Source: Legionellales bacterium
Lineage (GTDB): Bacteria; Pseudomonadota; Gammaproteobacteria; Legionellales; Legionellaceae
Reading direction: 5' to 3'
NCBI GenBank assembly: GCA_020050955.1
Contig: JAGVJT010000118.1
Span: 1-5,509, forward strand
Length of the DNA: 5,509 nt
Shown here: positions 1 through 5,509 of the stretch, piece by piece
Layout: each line of letters starts with the position of its first letter
How positions within the stretch are numbered: position 1 is the first letter of the stretch
Position numbers and translations under genes: made by a program
Notes under the pieces: model-generated
Told to the model about the DNA's origin: nothing
Databases searched by the model: none
What the model saw: the letters and a program-made list of their open reading frames with translations, nothing else

Positions 1-1523
1 ACAAACATGGTATCGCCACCCCACGACTCAGGAATAACTTCATGATTCGCAAGCTCGGTCATCACACGCTCAGGATCAGCACCTTGCTTATCCATTTTGT
101 TAACAGCCACTAAAATAGGAACTTTTGCCGCTTTTGCGTGTTGCACCGCCTCGATCGTTTGAGGTTTCACTCCGTCATCCGCTGCAACAATCAAAACAAC
201 AATATCTGTTGCTTGTGCGCCACGCGCACGCATTGCCGTAAATGCAGCGTGACCAGGCGTATCAAGGAAAGTGATGCTTCCTTTCGGTGTTTCCACATGG
301 TAAGCACCAATATGCTGTGTAATACCACCAGCTTCGCCTGCCGCAACTTTCGTTCGACGAATATAATCAAGCAATGACGTTTTACCATGGTCAACATGCC
401 CCATGATCGTCACGACTGGTGCACGTGTTTCTTCAGCACCCGTCACTTGATCTTTGCCTAAATCTTGCTCAATAGCATCGTCTTGAAGTGCTTTCGCAAC
501 ATGTCCCATCTCTTCAACAACAATCAAAGCGGTTTCCTGATCAATGACTTGGTTAATCGTTACCATTGCACCAAGACCCATCATAACTTTAATCACTTCA
601 GTGGCCTTCACAGACATGCGTTTTGCAAGCTCTGCAACCGTGATGGTTTCTGGCACAAAAACTTCTCGAACAACAGGTGTCGTCGGCATCGCAAAACCGT
701 GTGTTAACGACTCTTCTGCTTGTCGATACTGATCAGATTTTTCATTTGATTTGCGTTTTTTAGGCTTATGACGCTTATGCCCGTCATGCTCCATTTCTTC
801 TACGCCACGTGGCACTGTTCCGTATTTTGCTTTCTTTTTACCTTTTTTCAAATCTGACGAGCGACTATTTCCTTCCATTTCAGACGGACTAGCACTCATG
901 GCGGGTTGTTTTTTCTTTTTCTCAGAGCGTACTTCACTTGCACGCGTATCATCATCCGTTGCTTTATGCTTAGGGTGCTCTTGCATTTTCGATTCAACAG
1001 ACACTTCACCAGTAGGTGCGCCAGCAACAATAGATTCAGACGTTATCGCGTCAGGCTCAGCTGCTTCATGTGTTGTTGCATCCATTTCGACCACAACATC
1101 TTCAATTGATGATGTCTCAGGCACAGTTTCGACAACAGGCTCCAGCACATCGTTCAACTGCTCAACGGGTTCATCATGTTTCATAACATCATCGGTATCA
1201 GAAGACTGCTCAGAAAGAGTACTTCGCTTCACATATGTTCGTTTTTTACGAACTTCAATGTTAACCGTTTTACCACTATGCACATCATGACCTAACGTCA
1301 CTTGAGACACACTCTTACGACGAAGCGTAATGCGTTCTGGCGTTTGCGAAACATCGCCTGCACGACTCCCTTTTAAATGGTGGAGCAAGATGCGTTTCTG
1401 ATCTTCATTCACTGTTTGTTGCTCATCAGTGATGGGCAGCCCCGCTTCTTGCAACTGGCTCAATAAACGCTCAACTTGTATTCCAACCACTTGAGCTAAT
1501 TGTTTAACCGTCACATCCGCCAT
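1..1523 (-). CDS. infB: Translation initiation factor IF2, N-terminal part (cut by window edge)
   Basis: IF2 is the GTPase that brings formyl-Met initiator tRNA to the 30S subunit and promotes 50S joining. The visible 507 codons show, in order: an N-terminal IF2_N-type helical domain (about residues 1-52, beginning [14 protein letters not shown]); an IF2-associated basic segment (about 64-100, with ITLRRKS); a long low-complexity linker, acidic at about 105-180 and Lys/Arg-rich at about 201-262; a second IF2_N-type domain (about 288-345); and the start of the GTPase domain. G1 is GHVDHGKTS at 375-383, G3 is DTPGH at 421-425 and G4 is NKMD at 475-478. The 100-residue distance from G1 to G4 is as in E. 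coli IF2. The rest of the G domain and the C-terminal tRNA-binding domains lie beyond base 1. The start is chosen because a strong Shine-Dalgarno precedes it and the N-terminus matches the family. It lies 54 bases after nusA, in the same operon. Identity is essentially certain. Confidence 0.99.
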   Translation of the reverse strand, partial: MADVTVKQLAQVVGIQVERLLSQLQEAGLPITDEQQTVNEDQKRILLHHLKGSRAGDVSQTPERITLRRKSVSQVTLGHDVHSGKTVNIEVRKKRTYVKRSTLSEQSSDTDDVMKHDEPVEQLNDVLEPVVETVPETSSIEDVVVEMDATTHEAAEPDAITSESIVAGAPTGEVSVESKMQEHPKHKATDDDTRASEVRSEKKKKQPAMSASPSEMEGNSRSSDLKKGKKKAKYGTVPRGVEEMEHDGHKRHKPKKRKSNEKSDQYRQAEESLTHGFAMPTTPVVREVFVPETITVAELAKRMSVKATEVIKVMMGLGAMVTINQVIDQETALIVVEEMGHVAKALQDDAIEQDLGKDQVTGAEETRAPVVTIMGHVDHGKTSLLDYIRRTKVAAGEAGGITQHIGAYHVETPKGSITFLDTPGHAAFTAMRARGAQATDIVVLIVAADDGVKPQTIEAVQHAKAAKVPILVAVNKMDKQGADPERVMTELANHEVIPESWGGDTMF

Positions 1524-1529
1524 TATGTA

Positions 1530-1537
1530 CTCCTCTC
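1530..1537 (-). promoter_or_regulatory. Strong ribosome binding site of infB
   Basis: On the minus strand GAGAGGAG ends six bases before the infB ATG at 1523. This is the best Shine-Dalgarno match in the window and fixes the infB start. It sits in the 54-base nusA-infB spacer (1524-1577), which otherwise shows only a five-pair AAGCT/AGCTT inverted repeat without a T-tract, so there is no sign of a terminator between the two genes. Confidence 0.85.
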
Positions 1538-1577
1538 TCAATCGTTCGCGCAAGCTATCAAGCTTTGGTTTTATGCA

Positions 1578-3047
1578 TTAAAACCAAGATGCTCTTGCTT
1601 TCATAATTAACGCGCCAGCTTTTTCTTCTGTCATACCAGACACGGGTAACAACTCATCAACACTGTGTTCAGCCAAATCATCCACCGTCATAATGCCAGC
1701 ATGATTCAATGCTTGAAGCAATGCAGGTGTCATGCCTTCAAGTGACGCTAAGTCTTGCGTTGAAAGAACATCGTCCTTCGCCGTCAATGCTTGCGTTAAT
1801 AAGATATCATTCGCACGGTGACGTAACTCATCGACAATTTCTTCATCAAATTCTTCAATTGCCAACAATTCTTCTTTAGGAACATAAGCCACTTCTTCTA
1901 AAGAAGAGAACCCATGAACTACGAGTAATTGAGCAATTTCGGCATCAACTTCAAGGCTTGAGGTAAATAATTGAATTGTTTTTGTTGATTCTTCCTGGCT
2001 CTTGCCTTCAAAATCTTCAAGCGTCATTACATTTAATGTCCAACCTGATAATTGGCTTGCAAGACGCACATTTTGTCCATTTCGACCAATCGCTTGAGCA
2101 AGTTGACTACTATGTACAGCCAGATCCATCGTATGTGAATCTTCATCCACAACAATCGAAGAAATATCCGCAGGCGCCATGGCATTGATAACAAACTGTG
2201 CGGGATTATCATCCCATAGCACGATATCAACACGCTCACCACCTAATTCACTTGATACAGCTTGTACGCGCGCACCACGCATACCCACACATGCACCAAT
2301 TGGGTCAATTCGGCCATCATTTGTTTTAACAGCAATTTTTGCACGACTACCTGGTTCACGTGCTGCCGCTTTTATTTCAATAATATTTTCGCCAATTTCG
2401 GGCACTTCAATACGAAACAGCTCCACTAACATTTCATTACGAACACGGCTAATGAGTAACTGAGGTCCACGCATTTGTTCTGAAATTTCGTATAAATAAG
2501 CACGCACCCGATCATTCGGACGAAACATTTCTTGCGGTAGCATTTCAGCACGAGGTAAAATCGCTTCCGCTTTTCCACCTAAATCAATAATAATATTATC
2601 ACGTGTTACTTTTTTGACAGAACCATAAATCAATTGACCCAATTTGCTGCGGAATTGATCCACGACTAAGCGTCGCTCAGCTTCTCTGACTTTTTGTACC
2701 ATGACTTGTCGTGCTGTTTGAGCCGCAATTCGACCAAAGACAATCGATGGCATTGGCTCTTCGATACGTCCACCAACAGCAATGTTGGGCGAGCGCTTTT
2801 GTGCTTCACTTAATGTTAATTCACGCTCAGGCTCACAAAGCGCACCATCTTCCACCACGTCCCAATACCGAAACGATTCATATTCACCAGTACGTGAATC
2901 AAGCTTAACGCGAATGCCTTGCTCTAACCCTGATAATTTTCGGGTTGCCGATTCTAATGCAACTTGAATTGCGTCTAGAACCACTTCTTTGCTGACACCT
3001 TTTTCATTTGATAATGCTTCAGCAACCAATAATAATTCTTTGCTCAT
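1578..3047 (-). CDS. nusA: Transcription termination/antitermination factor NusA
   Basis: NusA binds RNA polymerase and nascent RNA in the cytoplasm, enhancing pausing and intrinsic termination and serving in antitermination complexes. The 489 residues are complete and close to the 495 of E. coli NusA. Domains in order: an N-terminal RNA-polymerase-binding domain (about 1-130); an S1 RNA-binding domain (about 137-201); KH1 (about 230-295) with its GMRG loop at 255-258 in the conserved stretch [17 protein letters not shown]2 (about 300-345) with its GRNG loop at 321-324; and two C-terminal acidic helix-hairpin-helix repeats (about 364-414 and 436-489). The second repeat is the region that in E. 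coli contacts the alpha-subunit C-terminal domain or folds back on the RNA-binding domains, so full autoinhibition control is probably retained. The protein ends in SWF. Its ATG overlaps the rimP TGA as ATGA, which suggests translational coupling. No frameshift or missing key residue was seen. Confidence 0.99.
   Translation of the reverse strand: MSKELLLVAEALSNEKGVSKEVVLDAIQVALESATRKLSGLEQGIRVKLDSRTGEYESFRYWDVVEDGALCEPERELTLSEAQKRSPNIAVGGRIEEPMPSIVFGRIAAQTARQVMVQKVREAERRLVVDQFRSKLGQLIYGSVKKVTRDNIIIDLGGKAEAILPRAEMLPQEMFRPNDRVRAYLYEISEQMRGPQLLISRVRNEMLVELFRIEVPEIGENIIEIKAAAREPGSRAKIAVKTNDGRIDPIGACVGMRGARVQAVSSELGGERVDIVLWDDNPAQFVINAMAPADISSIVVDEDSHTMDLAVHSSQLAQAIGRNGQNVRLASQLSGWTLNVMTLEDFEGKSQEESTKTIQLFTSSLEVDAEIAQLLVVHGFSSLEEVAYVPKEELLAIEEFDEEIVDELRHRANDILLTQALTAKDDVLSTQDLASLEGMTPALLQALNHAGIMTVDDLAEHSVDELLPVSGMTEEKAGALIMKARASWF
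3044..3047 (-). promoter_or_regulatory. ATGA stop/start overlap of rimP and nusA
   Basis: The minus-strand tetranucleotide ATGA contains the nusA start codon (3047-3045) and the rimP stop codon TGA (3046-3044). A GAGAGG Shine-Dalgarno lies at 3054-3059, inside the end of rimP, six bases before the ATG. Such overlaps usually mean that ribosomes ending the first gene re-initiate on the second; that consequence is inferred here. Confidence 0.9.
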
Positions 3048-3502
3048 GCTTCGCCTCTCTCGACGGTCAAACTCGCCTTGACAATATTAGAAAAAAGAAA
3101 CTCTTGTGGCTCTAAATCTACATGAAGCGTCACCGCACTTTCGTTGACAGAAACGATAACACCTTCAATTTTACGTTTATTCAAAACAGGTCGACTCAAT
3201 TTGAGTGCAACGGATTGGCCAACATAGCGTTGATACTGTTCAGGATAAAACAAAGGACGCGGAATACCGGGCGATGAAATTTCTAATCGATACTCACCAG
3301 GAATAAGATCATGCACATCCAATAATGCGCTCACTTGACGACTGACACGTTCACAATCATCAATACCAACACCTTGCGCTTTATCAATATAAATACGCAA
3401 AAAACTATGGCGACTTTGTTGATTAAATTCCAAGCCCCACCATTCGCAATCCAAGCTTTCAACACTGGGACGCAATAATTCTTCAATATCGCGTTGAATC
3501 AT
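3044..3502 (-). CDS. rimP: Ribosome maturation factor RimP
   Basis: RimP (formerly YhbC/P15a) is a small cytoplasmic protein that binds the free 30S subunit and helps assembly of the central pseudoknot and head. The 152 residues match the usual length of about 150. An N-terminal alpha/beta domain (about 1-85) contains [20 protein letters not shown] and ends in the family signature [14 protein letters not shown] at about 96-109, equivalent to YNLEVSSPGLDRPL of E. coli. The rest is the C-terminal Sm-like beta barrel, with [11 protein letters not shown] near the end in the position of the E. coli FALSNIQKANL. The ATG at 3502 gives the family N-terminus ([21 protein letters not shown]), but only a weak purine-rich AGAGA precedes it, so initiation may be modest. 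rimP is the first protein gene after the initiator tRNA and is directly followed by nusA with an overlap, the standard gammaproteobacterial context. Confidence 0.97.
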   Translation of the reverse strand: MIQRDIEELLRPSVESLDCEWWGLEFNQQSRHSFLRIYIDKAQGVGIDDCERVSRQVSALLDVHDLIPGEYRLEISSPGIPRPLFYPEQYQRYVGQSVALKLSRPVLNKRKIEGVIVSVNESAVTLHVDLEPQEFLFSNIVKASLTVERGEA

Positions 3503-3547
3503 TGATTGTTGTCTCTAAATCGTTGTTATTAGGTTATTACAGATAAT

Positions 3548-3571
3548 AAAAAACCCCATAAAGGGGCTTTT
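3548..3571 (-). terminator. Intrinsic terminator after the initiator tRNA gene
   Basis: On the minus strand AAAAGCCCC (3571-3563), a five-base loop TTTAT (3562-3558) and GGGG followed by six T (3557-3548) form a GC-cored hairpin with an A-tract before it and a T-tract after it. It starts seven bases after the CCA end of the tRNA. It should end most transcripts from the tRNA promoter, leaving read-through to feed rimP-nusA-infB, and NusA itself could influence that read-through. In the plus direction the same hairpin is followed by only four T, and no gene reads into it from that side, so that use is unlikely. Confidence 0.85.
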
Positions 3572-3577
3572 AATAAG

Positions 3578-3654
<77 letters not shown>

Positions 3655-3667
3655 TCAACTGAGGGCT

Positions 3668-3696
3668 ATTATACGCAGGTATCATATTTCACGCAA
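3668..3696 (-). promoter_or_regulatory. Probable sigma-70 promoter of the initiator tRNA operon
   Basis: On the minus strand a perfect -10 box TATAAT (3673-3668) is preceded, after a 17-base spacer, by TTGCGT (3696-3691), which matches three of six -35 consensus bases. The bases after the -10, AGCCCTC, make a GC-rich discriminator of the kind found at stable-RNA promoters under stringent (ppGpp) control. Transcription would begin near 3661, leaving a leader of roughly seven bases before the mature tRNA 5' end at 3654. Position and -10 quality are convincing; the stringent control is inferred from the discriminator alone. Confidence 0.75.
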
Positions 3697-3712
3697 GTCA
3701 TTACGCTAAAAA

Positions 3713-3740
3713 TTATGACAATCTTTTTCTGTTCTATACT
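3713..3740 (+). promoter_or_regulatory. Possible promoter of the plus-strand unknown gene
   Basis: TATACT at 3735-3740 matches five of six -10 bases. At 16 bases upstream, TTATGA (3713-3718) is only a poor -35 (three of six). It points towards the gene starting at 3775 and would give a leader of roughly 28 bases. It lies back to back with the tRNA promoter in the same 120-base gap. The -10 is reasonable but the weak -35 leaves this tentative; an activator might be needed. Confidence 0.4.
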
Positions 3741-3774
3741 TAGATGTAATCGAATCGACAAAAGAGAAGCTATC

Positions 3775-5509
3775 ATGCCGAAATTAACTAGAACTGATGA
3801 AAACCAACATCCCTTCTACAATCTTAATTCGTTAATCAATGCCATTAACAAAATCAATACAGAGATTAGTACGTTTCATTTGCTTGAAAGCTCTCGAATG
3901 AGAGCGATAGATACCATTTTACATTGGGAGATCGAACCTATATTAAAAGAACAACCTGAACTATTTCCTATGCTTGTTGCAGCCATAGGCCCAGGAACCC
4001 CATATCGCACATGGTTTGATAAAATACCACAAAATAAGCAATACAAATTCGAAGTAAATGCGAAAGCAACAGTGCCTAATGGATATGGTTATGCCAGCTA
4101 TAACATTAACATCGGTGTTTTTAACGTTTATATTTCAAATCAAACATCAGCTGCTTACACAGAAGCATACTATGTTAACCGCACAGAAAGTCAGTGGCTT
4201 CAATCCATAAGACAAGCAGCAAACACCGCATCATCAAATGATCAGTCAATGGCAAAAGAACGCTTAGTCGTGGCTAATGACGTCGAGGAAATCATCCGTA
4301 AAGCACGCGTTTCTGTCGAGCAAGCCGGATGGTTGATGCCCGTTTTAAATGCTTTAATATCAACAACAAACATGAGCAATACCGATAAAGCTGTTCTTCA
4401 ATCATACATCGAACTTTTAACCGAACAACAAGAACGTTATCAGTCTTTAAAGTTACACGAGCTTCTCATGCCATCCGATAAGCCATTAGAAGAGGTCGTT
4501 ACTCAATTATGCGATAAATACAATGGCAGAACATTTCACGATTATCAGCAATTTCTTCTGAAATTACATTTTACAGGTCAGCAGGTTGCAAGTATTTGTG
4601 CAAAAAACGGCTGCGCACCAGATGTCATGAAATTTATTAATACTTGCCAAGTAATGCCTTACCAGAATTACACACGATACAACATTGCATTTGAAGCACT
4701 ATCAAGAGATCTTCGAAAAGCCGAAATGGATGCTACACAAACAGATCGTGCTTATGTCACCGCTAAAGAGCGCGATGCAGAATTTCAAGCACGGATGGAC
4801 ACAAAACAATATCTTGCCGCTCATTCACGTTCTCCTGAAGAACGACGTGCTGCGGCTGTTAGAGGACTTATTGACTTTGAATCATTGCATTTAAGTGCTT
4901 ATCAATCACATCCTGAAAAAGAGCGACTTATTGCACGTCATCAAACAGCCTATCTAGAACAATTTCTTGCTGCCGGATTTCCTGAAATTTTTGAAATTCA
5001 TCCAGAGATAGGATCGTTATCAGTGAAGGGTAACCAAGATATTGCGACTGCATTAGGCATCAATTATAAAGGATCTAATAACATCATTCATCCTAAAAAT
5101 TTTGATCTGTCTGTAACACCTGCAGGTATCATGCGTGACCGGCCTGCGACACTCGGTGATTTAATTGCAAACAAAGTCCAGCCTCAGATTTTATGGGCTA
5201 TCTTAATAGCAATAAAACCTGTTACAGCAGATTTTTCTTTACAACAAAAAGTAGATGCATTTCATGATCTCATTCGTTTAGTTAAGGAAGGAACCGTCCA
5301 TGCGCTCGTTCGTAATGAAAATGATCTGGAAAGTCAAAGTCATCTCGATCAAGCACGCGATCTTGCAAACCAAATCAAAGAAATTGTGGATGAACGACTT
5401 GCACACCACCCTGAAGAAAAAACTGCACAACTAGAAACAACATTAAAAAATATTAATGATCAAATCGAATCGTCTTTTGTCATGCGTGCATTTAAAAATG
5501 TCGCACATA
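3775..5509 (+). CDS. Large uncharacterised protein, C-terminus beyond window
   Basis: I do not recognise this family. The frame is open for 578 codons with no stop up to the window edge and has ordinary codon choice, so it is almost certainly coding. The ATG at 3775 is preceded by purine-rich AAGAGAAG (3762-3769) at a suitable distance. An in-frame ATG at 3715 would add 20 residues but has no ribosome binding site and lies upstream of the likely -10 box. The N-terminus (MPKLTRTDENQHPF) shows no signal peptide, and no segment is long or hydrophobic enough for a membrane helix; the best, QILWAILIAI at 471-480, is too short. Residues 1-70 look helical; 88-135 are aromatic, Tyr/Asn-rich and probably beta-strand; 140-400 are mainly charged helices, with coiled-coil-like stretches near 205-231 and 311-345; 518-568 is another charged helical stretch. 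Four cysteines are seen: 246, 275, 280 and 291. A soluble cytoplasmic or secreted multi-domain protein is likely, and a secretion-system effector is conceivable but unsupported. Confidence 0.9.
   Translation, partial: MPKLTRTDENQHPFYNLNSLINAINKINTEISTFHLLESSRMRAIDTILHWEIEPILKEQPELFPMLVAAIGPGTPYRTWFDKIPQNKQYKFEVNAKATVPNGYGYASYNINIGVFNVYISNQTSAAYTEAYYVNRTESQWLQSIRQAANTASSNDQSMAKERLVVANDVEEIIRKARVSVEQAGWLMPVLNALISTTNMSNTDKAVLQSYIELLTEQQERYQSLKLHELLMPSDKPLEEVVTQLCDKYNGRTFHDYQQFLLKLHFTGQQVASICAKNGCAPDVMKFINTCQVMPYQNYTRYNIAFEALSRDLRKAEMDATQTDRAYVTAKERDAEFQARMDTKQYLAAHSRSPEERRAAAVRGLIDFESLHLSAYQSHPEKERLIARHQTAYLEQFLAAGFPEIFEIHPEIGSLSVKGNQDIATALGINYKGSNNIIHPKNFDLSVTPAGIMRDRPATLGDLIANKVQPQILWAILIAIKPVTADFSLQQKVDAFHDLIRLVKEGTVHALVRNENDLESQSHLDQARDLANQIKEIVDERLAHHPEEKTAQLETTLKNINDQIESSFVMRAFKNVAH

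Larger units (their letters stand above)
3655..3774. other. Divergent intergenic region between tRNA operon and unknown gene
   Basis: This 120-base gap carries the two outward-facing promoter candidates and the ribosome binding site of the plus-strand gene. The two candidate -35 elements lie only 16 bases apart (3691-3696 and 3713-3718), so RNA polymerases or a regulator binding here could affect both directions. A short TCGAATCGA at 3753 leftwards (about 3752-3758 in the plus-strand leader) is too weak a repeat to call an operator. No other RNA gene or element was seen. Confidence 0.6.

Noticed and set aside
898..1290. 130-codon plus-strand open frame opposite infB, rich in Ser, Thr and Cys
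   Set aside because: It lies wholly antisense to the acidic IF2 linker, whose codon bias creates it; it has no credible ribosome binding site or family resemblance.
1110..1523. Internal translation start producing a short IF2 form, as in E. coli IF2 beta
   Set aside because: Several in-frame ATG codons exist in the linker but none has a recognisable Shine-Dalgarno sequence upstream.
1545..1570. AAGCT/AGCTT inverted repeat in the nusA-infB spacer as a terminator or attenuator
   Set aside because: Only five pairs, no T-tract, and directly followed by the strong infB ribosome binding site.
2179..2463. 94-codon plus-strand open frame opposite nusA
   Set aside because: It is antisense to the conserved KH region of NusA and is explained by that coding sequence.
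3503..3547. Separate promoter for rimP
   Set aside because: The spacer has A/T-rich -10-like strings such as TAATAA on the minus strand, but no -35 at a proper distance outside the terminator; too weak to call.
4685..4894. 69-codon plus-strand frame inside the unknown gene
   Set aside because: It is a +1 shadow of the 578-codon frame that runs unbroken through this stretch.

Overview
The window looks like chromosomal DNA from a gammaproteobacterium with moderately low G+C. The order initiator tRNA – rimP – nusA – infB, all on the minus strand, is the arrangement of the Escherichia coli metY–nusA–infB operon, and the RimP and NusA proteins align closely with gammaproteobacterial versions. The A/T-rich intergenic DNA and an unrecognised, helix-rich gene next to the operon would fit a Legionellales-type bacterium, but that is inference; nothing here fixes the genus.

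Layout, left to right. Positions 1-1523 (minus) hold the 5' two thirds of infB (initiation factor IF2), cut by the window edge inside the GTPase domain. Positions 1578-3047 (minus) hold complete nusA. Positions 3044-3502 (minus) hold complete rimP, whose TGA overlaps the nusA ATG. Positions 3548-3571 hold an intrinsic terminator, 3578-3654 the initiator tRNA gene (metY-like, CAU anticodon, encoded CCA), and 3668-3696 its probable promoter. A compact 120-bp divergent intergenic region (3655-3774) separates this operon from a plus-strand reading frame that begins at 3775 and stays open to the last base (at least 578 codons). I do not recognise that protein family.

The minus-strand genes form one functional unit. 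The initiator tRNA and IF2 act in translation initiation, RimP matures the 30S subunit, and NusA couples RNA polymerase pausing, termination and antitermination to translation. The terminator directly after the tRNA means that rimP-nusA-infB depends on read-through from the tRNA promoter or on an internal promoter I could not identify with confidence.

I do not see a convincing new multi-gene system. The two items most worth a second look are the large unknown gene and the U1-U72 mismatch of the initiator tRNA, where the familiar bacterial pair is C1-A72.
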